A stretch of DNA of 64,000 nt from Spirosoma aureum (GTDB taxonomy: Bacteria; Bacteroidota; Bacteroidia; Cytophagales; Spirosomataceae), in NCBI RefSeq assembly GCF_011604685.1, contig NZ_CP050063.1:4300501-4364500 (forward strand), in the 5' to 3' direction. The stretch's first letter is position 1. Every line of letters begins with the position of its first letter. The position numbers and the translations under genes are program-made. The notes beneath the pieces were generated by a model. It was not told the DNA's origin. It saw only the letters and a list, made by a program, of their open reading frames with translations, and did no database searches. This document shows positions 8,329 through 16,618 of this stretch, piece by piece.

Positions 8329-10257
8329 ATGCTTAAAATCGTTTGTATCGTAGGGGTCTTGCTGAGTGTCCTTTTCCAGTCGGCTCTCTTTGCTCAATCA
8401 GGCCAGTTCGTTCGCAATTCGTACCGGAAGGTGGAATATAAAATTCCAATGCGCGATGGGGTGAGACTGCATACCGCCGTTTACATTCCCAAGGATGCTT
8501 CTCCAGCCCAAAAATATCCGATACTCTTATTCCGTACCTGCTACGGCGTGGCTCCCTATGGGGCCGATGTGTACCCTGACCAGGTAGGGCCTTCAGCACA
8601 GTTGATGCGTGAGAAGTATATTTTCGTCTATCAGGATGTGCGTGGGCGCTGGGCATCAGAAGGAAATTTTACGAATATGACACCGGTTACGAGCGATCGA
8701 AAACCATTCGTTTCGGCTGGAAATTCACCAAAAATTAAGACACCTGTTCGGCAACTGGCTCCGGCCATTGATGAAAGTTCGGATACCTTCGATACCATTG
8801 ACTGGCTCCTGAAGACTATTCCGAACAACAATAGCCGGGTTGGGCAATGGGGAATCAGTTATCCTGGCTTTTACACGATTGCCGGAGCCGTAGCGGCTCA
8901 CCCGGCCTTGAAAGCCTCTTCACCGCAGGCGCCTGTCTCTGACCTTTTCTTTGAAGATTTTCATCACAATGGAGCCTTTGTCCAGATGGCACTGTTTGCC
9001 TACCCACTATTTGGTGTACGTCGTCCACAACCGACCACTAAAGCCTGGTTTGCCGATCAGTTCATCGATGCTGGCACTCAGGACAGCTTTCGGTGGCATT
9101 ATGAGTTGGGGCCGTTAACCAATGCCAATCAATACTACAAAACTAATTTCTTCTGGAAGGAAACCGTTGAGCATCCAAACTACGACGAATTCTGGCAGAA
9201 ACGCAGCATTATTCCGCACCTCAAAAACATTAAACCGGCCCTGATGTCCGTAGGAGGCTGGTTCGATGCCGAGGATTTATACGGTCCGCTTAACATCTAC
9301 AAAACCGTCGAAAAAAATAATCCGGGCGTCTATAATACCCTGGTGATGGGCCCATTCGGCCATCGCGACTGGTCGAATGAGACAGGCCATAGCCTGCACG
9401 GGGATATTTATTTTGGAGATAGTATCGCCACTTTTTACCAGCGGAATATCGAAGCCAGATTCTTTAATCATTTTCTGAAGGGGCCTGGTGATGGCAAAAC
9501 GGGCTTACCCGAAGCCTATTTATTCGACACAGGTAAAAAAGAATGGCGAACCTTTGACCAATGGCCTGCCGCTTCGATGCAAACCAGGCCGATTTACTTA
9601 ACTACTGAACATAAACTGGCTGCGAAGGGCGGTAGCGGGAATAAATATATAGAGTTCGTCAGTGACCCGATGAACCCGGTTCCATTTTCAGAAGAGAAAA
9701 CGACTTTAGATGATTTTACACCTCTGAACACATATATGTCGGCCGACCAGCGGTTCGCCAGCCAGCGCGCTGACGTCCTGACTTATCAGACGGAGGTGTT
9801 GACTGAGGATCTGACACTGGGTGGTGTAATTAATGCAAAGTTAAAAGTTAGCACGTCGGGCACTGATGCCGATTGGATAGTAAAGCTAATCGATGTGTAT
9901 CCGCCCAATGAGCCGGGACACCCTTATCTGGCCAATCCAGCTAAAACACTTGGAAATTATCAGCAACTGGTTCGATCGGAGGTTATGCGTGGCCGATTTC
10001 GGCATTCGTTTGAAAAGCCGGAACCCTTTAAAGCAGGTGAAATAACCGACGTCAATTTCCAGCTACAGGATATACTGCACACCTTCAAAAAAGGGCATCG
10101 ATTGATGATTCAGGTTCAGAGTAGCTGGTTTCCGCTGATTGATCGAAACCCGCAGAAGTACGTCGAGAATATTTATAAGGCGAAGAAAGACGATTTTAGT
10201 AAAGCGATTCACCGTGTATATGATAACTCAGTCATTGAATTGCCCATATTGAAATAA
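8329..10257 (+). CDS. Secreted CocE/NonD-family hydrolase
   Basis: A 642-residue exported serine hydrolase. It has a signal peptide (about 1-23, ending FAQ), then the S15-type alpha/beta-hydrolase domain with nucleophile Ser177 in 'GISYPG', Asp313 in 'GGWFDAED' and His345 in 'GPFGHRDW'. A C-terminal jelly-roll domain (about 430-640), typical of X-Pro dipeptidyl-peptidases and CocE esterases, contains 'VMRGRFRHSFEKPEPF'. Relatives include alpha-amino-acid ester hydrolases and glutaryl-7-ACA acylases. The periplasmic substrate could be an acyl ester or an N-acylated peptide; the sequence does not decide. It follows the ketopantoate-reductase-like gene closely and is followed by a hairpin. Confidence 0.9.
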   Translation: MLKIVCIVGVLLSVLFQSALFAQSGQFVRNSYRKVEYKIPMRDGVRLHTAVYIPKDASPAQKYPILLFRTCYGVAPYGADVYPDQVGPSAQLMREKYIFVYQDVRGRWASEGNFTNMTPVTSDRKPFVSAGNSPKIKTPVRQLAPAIDESSDTFDTIDWLLKTIPNNNSRVGQWGISYPGFYTIAGAVAAHPALKASSPQAPVSDLFFEDFHHNGAFVQMALFAYPLFGVRRPQPTTKAWFADQFIDAGTQDSFRWHYELGPLTNANQYYKTNFFWKETVEHPNYDEFWQKRSIIPHLKNIKPALMSVGGWFDAEDLYGPLNIYKTVEKNNPGVYNTLVMGPFGHRDWSNETGHSLHGDIYFGDSIATFYQRNIEARFFNHFLKGPGDGKTGLPEAYLFDTGKKEWRTFDQWPAASMQTRPIYLTTEHKLAAKGGSGNKYIEFVSDPMNPVPFSEEKTTLDDFTPLNTYMSADQRFASQRADVLTYQTEVLTEDLTLGGVINAKLKVSTSGTDADWIVKLIDVYPPNEPGHPYLANPAKTLGNYQQLVRSEVMRGRFRHSFEKPEPFKAGEITDVNFQLQDILHTFKKGHRLMIQVQSSWFPLIDRNPQKYVENIYKAKKDDFSKAIHRVYDNSVIELPILK

Positions 10258-10615
10258 ATGGTATCTGGTTATACATACATAATGACAGGCGTTTCGCTCA
10301 GAAGGGTGCCACGGTTTGAAACCGTGGCACCCCTCAAAAAACCGGCTATGAAAATTTTACGCTTTATTCTCAAGTGAGATTGATTGAGGTCGGTTTAGGG
10401 ATTCTATAACTATTCTCTGTCTGCTAGAATACCACTACATTTGTTGCCCTTTTAGATGCGCTGTGTTGTGATAGCTTATCGGATAGGTTTTAGTCGAAAA
10501 TACGTCTAAAGTAGCCATTCATTTGACCGGATCATTCTGTGGAACAACAGGTTCGCTGAATAAGATTGCCAGACATAGCGATGACTTAAGCGAAGGCAAA
10601 CGAGGAACTCAACAA
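10258..10615. other. Intergenic stretch with a hairpin
   Basis: It holds the hairpin at 10304-10333 and the upstream region of the truncated sigma-factor gene. No other gene is apparent. Confidence 0.4.
10304..10333. repeat. Perfect palindromic hairpin
   Basis: GGGTGCCACGGTTT pairs with AAACCGTGGCACCC with almost no loop. It is followed by CTCAAAAA rather than a T run, so it is not a standard terminator. It may stabilise the 3' end of the hydrolase mRNA or be a REP-like repeat. Confidence 0.6.
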
Positions 10616-10948
10616 GTGGATGAAAAACAACTTTTGCAGGCCTTTCAGACAGGAGACGAGGAGGCCTACACGCAACTTTACCAATTGCACGTTCGAGCCA
10701 TGTATCGCTATGGAATGAGTCTGGTAGCCGCTTCTGAAGCATTTGTTCTGGACTGCGTTCATGATGTCTTTACTGAAATCTGGGTCAAGCGAACACGGCT
10801 TTCAACCCCTGACAACGTTCGCTATTATCTGTTAAAGGCACTTAAAACCCGAATTCTACACTTACTCGTCCGAAAAGAACGACCTTATCAATCGTTGGCG
10901 GAAGCTGATTTCGAAGACCTTTGGACATATCCTAATGTAATTGAATGA
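10616..10948 (+). pseudogene. Truncated ECF RNA polymerase sigma factor
   Basis: The N-terminal half of an extracytoplasmic-function sigma factor of about 110 residues, with the likely start GTG at 10616. Region 2 is present: 'LLQAFQTGDEEAYTQLY', then 'DCVHDVFTEIWVKR' (core binding and -10 recognition) and 'VRYYLLKALKTRILHLL'. The frame stops after 'EDLWTYPNVIE', so region 4, which binds the -35 element, is absent. Intact members are about 180-200 residues long. In Bacteroidota such factors normally precede fecR, susC and susD. Here the next recognisable sequence is the tail of a susD, so the middle of such a locus appears to have been lost. A functional short sigma factor is unlikely. Confidence 0.8.
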
Positions 10949-11518
10949 CTGGAAGAATTTGCTCAGTCAATACACAGCTATTTGCCTTATTCCCATTCCA
11001 GCAGGAAGGCAGAAACCGCCAGATGCAACAAAGGCTCTTAAGCACTGTACTTACGGGATATGGTAGGTATATTTCTGGGTGCGAAACCAGTAAAAATAAG
11101 GTACAAGGAATCGGATATGAACCATGCGGATCATAACTCGGGGATTTTTCCTGTAATATATCCGTATTATCCGCGTAGCGACCTCAATAAAATTTCGTCG
11201 GCCTATGCAGAAATCAGACTTGCAAAATGCAAATGCCGAGCTGGTAACAAAGCTGCCTCGGTACTGCTCAACACAGTACGAACTCGAAATTATCCGGCAG
11301 GTTCGCCGAGTTTATATAAACTCGGTGCAAGTCAGTTAACGGATCAGGAGATGCTGAATGAATGGGGGCATGAATTTCTGGTAGAAGGCCGCAGACGCAC
11401 TGACCTGATTCACTGGGGTGTGTTCAATAAAGGCACCTGGTGGGATAAACATCCCGATGCAGATGATCATACGGCTTTTTTTTCAATTGGTCAGATCGTG
11501 TTGAATGTCTCTACATAG
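10949..11518 (+). pseudogene. SusD/RagB remnant (C-terminal end only)
   Basis: The C-terminal part of a SusD-family outer-membrane glycan-binding lipoprotein, clear from about 11170. It matches the family pattern 'YAEIRLAKCKCRAGN', 'LLNTVRTRNYPAG', 'LTDQEMLNEWGHEF', 'EGRRRTDLIHWGVF', 'TWWDKHPDADDHTAFF', ending 'IGQIVLNVST'. About 350 N-terminal residues, including any lipoprotein signal, are missing. The stretch 10949-11100 is broken by stops in every frame and joins it to the truncated sigma factor. An IS630-type element sits just after it, and the terminator at 12928 may be its original 3' end. Not expected to make a working protein. Confidence 0.85.
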
Positions 11519-11610
11519 CTCAAACAAAACCCTGGTTACTGATTAGGCAACTAGCGTCGTAATTTTAGTTTGAACCTAGCGCTCTTCCAATTTCTAGTTT
11601 ATACATACTA

Positions 11611-11628
11611 GTACTCATCCAATTTAAT
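11611..11628 (+). repeat. IS630 left terminal inverted repeat
   Basis: GTACTCATCCAATTTAAT, preceded by TA. It matches the reverse complement of the right end except for one A/T difference. Confidence 0.85.
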
Positions 11629-11635
11629 CCTTACA

Positions 11636-12777
11636 TCAATCTACCTTATTAGCTGGATTGACTTGCTCATACCACCGATTGAGTTTATCCTCAGCCGTAG
11701 CTGGGGTAAAACTCCAATGCACCTTAACGGCACGTTGATTGCGCTCACTGACCCAAAAGCTGACCTGCCGCTCCAATTCCTCCAGACTGCCAATGCGCCG
11801 ATTCAAGCACTGGCGGGCCAATGCCGAAAATTCGATCTCCGCTGCGTTCAGCCAAGAGCCATGCTTAGGGGTATAATGAAACACCAATTTGCGACTCAAT
11901 AATCGGGCTTGGGCTAGCGGTAAATGCTCATAAAAGGAACCATATTTATGGGTATTCAAATTGTCCTGCACCAAATCAATGTATTCAACATCAGCATAGT
12001 AAGTTGTCACTATCTGATGCATGAACTCTGCATAATCGGCCTTTGTGCGCTGCTTGCGCACTTGAGTGTAGCGTTGACCTGTGTCCGTATCATAAGCTAA
12101 TAATACCACACACGTTCCTTTTCTGACATACTCATTATCCTCTTTAGCGGATTTTCCCGGCTGAATGGGTCGGGCTGCTATCACCTCATCCAATAATTGA
12201 CACGGTCGTTCATCAAAGCATAACCGCGCTCGGCCTGGTGGAGTTAGCTGGTTATAAACGGCCAAAACGTTCTCCATTTTGGCCAAGTATTCACCATCTA
12301 CTTGCCCGATGCACCGCCCGGCGGCCCGGCATTGCTTTTTGAGCCATGGCTTGAGCTTACTTTTTTTAGGGCTAAACGTACCGACTCGTCATCAATGTGG
12401 ATCTCGAGTTTGACTAAGCGTTCATTAATCAGACTTGCTGTCCAGCGAGTACGCCCATCAGGAGCCTCACTACAGGCGATTTGAGTGATATGAGCCTCCA
12501 CTTGGGGGGTCACTTTGCGGGGTTGGCCGGGTCGGGCTTTCTCACCAATGGCTCTTTGCAAACCCTCTTGCTGAAAGCGTTTACGCAAGTTGAAGACCGT
12601 GGCCAGACTGATACCCAACGATTGGCTAATCTGTAGTGGGTGTTGCCCCTGATGGGAAAACTGCAAGGCTCTGGCTCGGGTCAACTTACGGGCAGCGTCT
12701 TTCCCTTTACGAACGAGTTGGTCAAGCGTTGTGAGATCGGCTTCCGACAGCACAAACGGTTTAGCGATTTGGCCCAT
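11636..12777 (-). CDS. IS630-family transposase, made by -1 frameshift
   Basis: Two overlapping minus-strand frames. The first (12777 to 12298) is the helix-turn-helix part, with 'HPLQISQSLGISLATVFNLRKRF' as its core (two HTH modules over about 150 residues). The second (ending at 11636) is the DDE endonuclease, with Asp in 'LCFDERP', Asp in 'VQDNLNTH' and Glu in 'NAAEIEF'. The frames join at seven A residues on the minus strand (plus 12361-12367), read ctA-AAA-AAA-g. Slipping back one base gives 'KKSKLKPWLKKQC', the residues expected at this point in the family. A single product of about 380 residues results. Without slippage the first frame ends in the unrelated tail 'GPPGGASGK'. The protein would cut and join the element ends at TA. 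Confidence 0.88.
12361..12367 (-). promoter_or_regulatory. Slippery heptamer for transposase frameshift
   Basis: A_AAA_AAA followed by G on the minus strand, in the correct phase for -1 tandem slippage from the HTH frame to the DDE frame. Transcriptional slippage on the same A run is an alternative mechanism. Confidence 0.75.
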
Positions 12778-12806
12778 GTCGGAAAGGTAGCTATTTTTAT
12801 CTAACC

Positions 12807-12824
12807 ATTAAATTGGAAGAGTAC
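12807..12824 (-). repeat. IS630 right terminal inverted repeat
   Basis: ATTAAATTGGAAGAGTAC on the plus strand, followed by TA. It pairs with the left end at 11611. Confidence 0.85.
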
Positions 12825-12876
12825 TAGTCATGAATGGGGTTAATGACAAACCTATAAGGTTTCAAAAACCTTATCG

Positions 12877-12898
12877 ATTTAAATTGGCCGAGTACTAG
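12877..12898. repeat. Extra copy of the IS630 right-end repeat
   Basis: ATTTAAATTGGCCGAGTACTAG resembles the right end of the neighbouring IS (AATTGG-ngAGTACTAG) but stands alone about 70 bp outside it. The 70-bp interval between the two right ends also contains a perfect hairpin. It is probably the relic of an older or nested insertion, or one end of a small MITE. Confidence 0.6.
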
Positions 12899-12927
12899 TA
12901 TGAATTAGGTTTCTGAAACGACGATTG

Positions 12928-12962
12928 AATAAGCCCGGATCTGCATAGGTTCGGGCTTATTT
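12928..12962 (+). terminator. Rho-independent terminator
   Basis: AATAAGCCCG (12928-12937) pairs with CGGGCTTATT (12952-12961). It probably once ended the susD gene whose remnant lies on the other side of the IS. Confidence 0.7.
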
Positions 12963-13319
12963 CGTTGTATCAATTTCGTAGACGATGCGAAGGATCAAGA
13001 TAATTTTTTAGCTCCAGGGGTGGGAGCACGGCCCTGAAAGCATGCCGTTACACGAAACAAGAATCCGGTTGTATTACCCACATGGAAGCGCAGATTGATC
13101 AGATTTCGCAGACAGAACAGCAACAGCCTGAGAAGTAAAAAACGAATTCAGAAGTGGATGGTACTGTCCATAATGGTACAGGTTTTGTCCGTTTCTGGAC
13201 GAGTTAACGGTAGGGTTTTTAGTTCAAATGGGCCTCAAATGGTCCTGATAACCATATTCAGTTAGTTGGCATTAGATTTGTTTTGCTTTATTATAACAAA
13301 CCAAATAACATCTAATTCC

Positions 13320-13658
13320 ATGAAAAGAACCTTTCTGGGAGAGTTTGAAGAGGTTGTTTTACTTGTTCTGGCCGCTTGTCGGGGAGAAGCCTACGGGGTC
13401 ATTATCTGGGAGCAACTTCAACAGCAGACAGGTCGGAGCATCACCATCAGTGCGGTTCATGCAACCCTGTACCGACTCGAAGAAAAAGGCTATCTATCCT
13501 CGCAGCTGGGTGGTGCCACCGCCGAGCGGGGAGGAAGGCGAAAGCGGTTCTTTGCTTTAACGGCCCTGGGCAGTAAAGCCCTGCTGGAGATTCAGGCCAT
13601 GCGTCAACAACTCTGGCAGGCTATTCCCGATGGCAAACTTCAACTCATTAGTGGCTAA
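13320..13658 (+). CDS. PadR-family transcriptional regulator
   Basis: 112 residues from the ATG at 13320, giving 'MKRTFLGEFEEVVLLVLA', the same N-terminal layout as the regulator at 3882. The winged helix includes 'ISAVHATLYRLEEKGYL' and the wing 'ERGGRRKRFFALT'. It precedes the permease by 20 bp in the same direction, so it is expected to be co-transcribed with it and to repress the pair. The inducing signal is unknown. The similarity of both regulator and permease to the 3.9-6.9 kb pair indicates duplication of the whole two-gene unit. Confidence 0.9.
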   Translation: MKRTFLGEFEEVVLLVLAACRGEAYGVIIWEQLQQQTGRSITISAVHATLYRLEEKGYLSSQLGGATAERGGRRKRFFALTALGSKALLEIQAMRQQLWQAIPDGKLQLISG

Positions 13659-13678
13659 ACCAGATCCGACATCAACCG

Positions 13679-16315
13679 ATGGCAATGAATAGAGAACAGA
13701 CTGACCCGCCCCGCTGGGCCGATCGACTCCTGGAATGGTTCGTTTCGTCTTATCTGCTGGAAGATGTGCAGGGGGACTTGCAGGAAATTTTTTACAAGCG
13801 TGTCGCTCAGGTAGGACTCAGGCAAGCCCGACGAGAGTATGGCTGGGCCGTCCTGCATTACCTAAATCCCTTCTTTTCTAAACCGCACTACCGCACCGGC
13901 AACCCGGCCCCGTATCCTCAACTCGCATCACTCCATCCTGCTATGATCCGCAACTACCTCAAAATCGCCTTTCGTAACCTGTCCAAGAACCGGGTTTATT
14001 CGTTCATTAACATTTTCGGACTGGCCACTGGTATGACCGTGTCTATGCTCATTGGCCTCTGGATCTATGACGAACTCTCGTACAACAAGCAGTTTAAAAA
14101 CTACGACCGACTGGCCAAACTCTGGCAGTTTGTAAAGTTCGACGTTGAGAAATCGTCCTACGACGTGATGCCGATTCCACTGGCACAGGAGCTACGGAGC
14201 AAATACCCGGATTTCGAATCGGTTGGTTTGTCAGTAACACGCTATGTTGTTCTGGCTGCTGGCGAGAAAAAACTAATGAAAACAGGCAATTATGTCGAGC
14301 CTGATTTTATCAATATGCTGTCGCTGAACATCCTGTCCGGTACACGGTTTGGGAGCAATGATGTCAACTCGATTCTCCTGTCTGAATCACTTGCCAATGC
14401 CATGTTTGGAACCGAAAACCCGCTCAATAAGCTGATCAAACTGGATAATAAACAATCGGTGAAGGTAACGGGCGTTTACGAAGATTTTCCGGCCAATAAT
14501 ACGTTCAACGACGTGACGTTTCTGGTTCCCTGGAAATTCTTTGCGGCTAACGATGAAGGTGGCAAACGCGATCGGGATCAATGGGACTCCAATTCGTACC
14601 AGATTTATGCCCAGCTCAAACCAGGGGCCGATTTCGGCCAAGTATCGGACAAGATCAAGGATATCCGAATGAAGCGGGATGATCCACCGGGCTACAAACC
14701 CGAATTTTTCCTGCACCCGATGACGAAATGGCACCTATATTCCGATTTTAAGGACGGAGTCAATACGGGAGGAATCATTACGTTTGTCTGGCTATTTGGC
14801 AGTATTGGTGTTATTGTACTGTTGCTGGCATGCATCAATTTCATGAATCTGAGCACCGCCCGAAGCGAGAAACGCGCCAAGGAAGTTGGCATTCGCAAGG
14901 CGATAGGATCGTTACGGAGTCAACTGATTGCGCAGTTTTTCAGCGAATCGCTGCTCATGGCGATGCTGGCTTTTAGTCTATCCCTTCTGTTCCTACAGCT
15001 TACGTTGCCGTATTTCAATCAGGTGGCTGAGAAAAAGATGGTCATTCTGTGGACAAATCCGCTGTTCTGGATCGCTGGACTAAGCTTCAGCCTGCTAACG
15101 GGGTTGATTGCGGGTAGTTATCCGGCAGTGTACTTATCCTCCTTCCAGCCCATCAAAGTATTGAAGGGCCTCATGCGAACCAGTCGTTCGGCTACGGTTC
15201 CCCGGCGAGTGCTGGTCGGTTTTCAATTTACGGTTTCAGTTACCCTCATCATCGGCACCATTATCGTATTTCGGCAGATTGAACACGCTAAAGATCGCCC
15301 GATGGGTTATAGCCGCAATGGGTTGATTGAAATCGGGATGAATGTGCCTGAACTGTTCGGGCATTACATGACTCTGCGTACTGATTTGATTAATACAGGA
15401 GCCGTGGCAGGTATGTCAGAATCGTCGGGTACGATAACAACGCAGTCTGGAGGCACAACCGATATTTCGTGGAAGGGCAAAAAGGCCGACAGTAAGCCAC
15501 TGGTGATGTCGAATTATGTAACGCATGACTATGGCAAAACGATCGGCTGGCAGGTGAAAGAAGGCAGGGATTTCTCCCGTGATTTTACGACAGATAGTTC
15601 GTCGATGATCTTAAATGAAGCGGCCATAAAACTAATGGGCTTCCAACGTCCAATAGGTAAAATTATTCGGCAAAGTGGTAAGGAATATACAGTGGTTGGT
15701 GTCGTCAAAGACATGGTGAAAGAAAACCCGTTTGCGCCCGTCAACCCGTCTTTTTTTGTAGTTAATTACCGTAATGTCAATACAATTAACCTACGCTTAG
15801 CCCCGAAATTATCGGCCCATGAAGCGCTGGCAAAAATAGAGCAGGTGTTTAAAAGCTACAGCCCCGACGCACCTTTCGACTACAAATTTGTCGACGACCA
15901 GTATGCCCGGAAATTCGGCAACGAAGAACGTATCGGTCGATTGGCGGGTGGTTTTGCCATGCTGGCCATTCTGATAAGTTGCCTGGGACTGTTTGGCTTA
16001 GCGTCCTTTATGGCTGAGCAACGAACCAAGGAAATCGGCATTCGGAAAGTGCTCGGCGCATCGGTGTTCAACGTTTGGGGGTTGCTGTCGAAAGAATTTG
16101 TGCTGTTGATTCTGGTGGCTTTCTGTCTGGCGGCACCCATTTCGTACTATGTGCTGTCGGACTGGCTCCAGAATTACCAATATCGTACCGAACTGTCGTG
16201 GTGGATTTTTGTCGTAGCCGGGTTAGGGGCACTGGCCGTTACATTGCTGACGGTCAGTTATCAGGCTATTAAAGCAGCCATGCTGAACCCGGTCAAGAGC
16301 CTGCGAAGTGAATAG
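13679..16315 (+). CDS. MacB/FtsX-type ABC transporter permease with prefix domain
   Basis: An 878-residue inner-membrane protein. A soluble permease-prefix domain (about 1-75, 'PPRWADRLLEWF...LEDVQGDLQEIF' type) is followed by two FtsX/MacB blocks. The first starts at 'MIRNYLKIAFRNLSKNRVYS' and includes 'FMNLSTARSEKRAKEVGIRK'. The second ends with 'EQRTKEIGIRKVLGAS', and the last residues are 'NPVKSLRSE'. About eight membrane helices and two large periplasmic domains are expected. No ATPase gene is adjacent. Likely roles are export or resistance to an envelope-active compound, or a signalling function; the sequence does not identify the substrate. It is a paralogue of the permease at 4217, similar along its whole length. 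Confidence 0.92.
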   Translation: MAMNREQTDPPRWADRLLEWFVSSYLLEDVQGDLQEIFYKRVAQVGLRQARREYGWAVLHYLNPFFSKPHYRTGNPAPYPQLASLHPAMIRNYLKIAFRNLSKNRVYSFINIFGLATGMTVSMLIGLWIYDELSYNKQFKNYDRLAKLWQFVKFDVEKSSYDVMPIPLAQELRSKYPDFESVGLSVTRYVVLAAGEKKLMKTGNYVEPDFINMLSLNILSGTRFGSNDVNSILLSESLANAMFGTENPLNKLIKLDNKQSVKVTGVYEDFPANNTFNDVTFLVPWKFFAANDEGGKRDRDQWDSNSYQIYAQLKPGADFGQVSDKIKDIRMKRDDPPGYKPEFFLHPMTKWHLYSDFKDGVNTGGIITFVWLFGSIGVIVLLLACINFMNLSTARSEKRAKEVGIRKAIGSLRSQLIAQFFSESLLMAMLAFSLSLLFLQLTLPYFNQVAEKKMVILWTNPLFWIAGLSFSLLTGLIAGSYPAVYLSSFQPIKVLKGLMRTSRSATVPRRVLVGFQFTVSVTLIIGTIIVFRQIEHAKDRPMGYSRNGLIEIGMNVPELFGHYMTLRTDLINTGAVAGMSESSGTITTQSGGTTDISWKGKKADSKPLVMSNYVTHDYGKTIGWQVKEGRDFSRDFTTDSSSMILNEAAIKLMGFQRPIGKIIRQSGKEYTVVGVVKDMVKENPFAPVNPSFFVVNYRNVNTINLRLAPKLSAHEALAKIEQVFKSYSPDAPFDYKFVDDQYARKFGNEERIGRLAGGFAMLAILISCLGLFGLASFMAEQRTKEIGIRKVLGASVFNVWGLLSKEFVLLILVAFCLAAPISYYVLSDWLQNYQYRTELSWWIFVVAGLGALAVTLLTVSYQAIKAAMLNPVKSLRSE

Positions 16316-16618
16316 ATGCTTCCAAAGATTACTTCATCAAAAGCACCCTATGATCTGCGCTGCTTTTGATGAAGTAATCTTGCAAATAAGAGTGCCGTTT
16401 CAGAAGCGACTCTTTGACGTAAATTAAGACAATAGGTTCACTCGTAAAGCCAATGGGTTAAGGCTTTTGTCTACAGTAAGACAAGATTCTTTCGTCATTC
16501 TGGGAGGATCGAAAGACTTCCAAGCAAGAGAAATGACCAACGTAGTCCGTAATGTTAGGGATTACTGAATTAGTGCCCAATGGGTATTAATCTGCTTGTT
16601 GGCGTGCCTGTCCCACAA
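16316..16618. other. Convergent intergenic stretch
   Basis: A 303-bp gap between two convergent genes. It holds the long hairpin at 16325-16381. Nothing else is visible. Confidence 0.4.
16325..16381. terminator. Long hairpin between convergent genes
   Basis: A 21-bp perfect stem (16325-16345 with 16361-16381) and a 15-nt loop. It lacks a T run but is symmetrical and lies between a plus-strand and a minus-strand gene, so it may stop or protect transcripts from both sides. Confidence 0.6.

Larger units (their letters stand above)
11609..12826 (-). mobile_element. IS630-family insertion sequence
   Basis: The element spans about 1.21 kb. The ends are inverted repeats: GTACTCATCCAATTTAAT from 11611 and the complement of ATTAAATTGGAAGAGTAC ending at 12824, with one mismatch. 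Both are flanked by TA (11609-11610 and 12825-12826), as expected for the TA target duplication of IS630/Tc1-mariner elements. Similarity of the two ends continues a few bases on either side. The transposase is on the minus strand. It lies between the susD remnant and a terminator, so it probably inserted into an already decaying locus. Confidence 0.88.
12827..13319. other. Intergenic stretch with IS-end relic and terminator
   Basis: It contains a second IS-end-like sequence (12877-12898), a 9-bp hairpin (ATAAGGTTT/AAACCTTAT, 12854-12874) and a terminator (12928). A short open stretch ending at about 13138, with 'MEAQIDQISQTEQQQPEK', may be a coding remnant. The remainder, up to the second PadR gene, holds its promoter; an in-frame ATG is absent before 13320. 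Confidence 0.4.

Noticed and set aside
11663..11902. Plus-strand frame opposite the IS transposase
   Set aside because: Complement of the DDE domain; no independent evidence.
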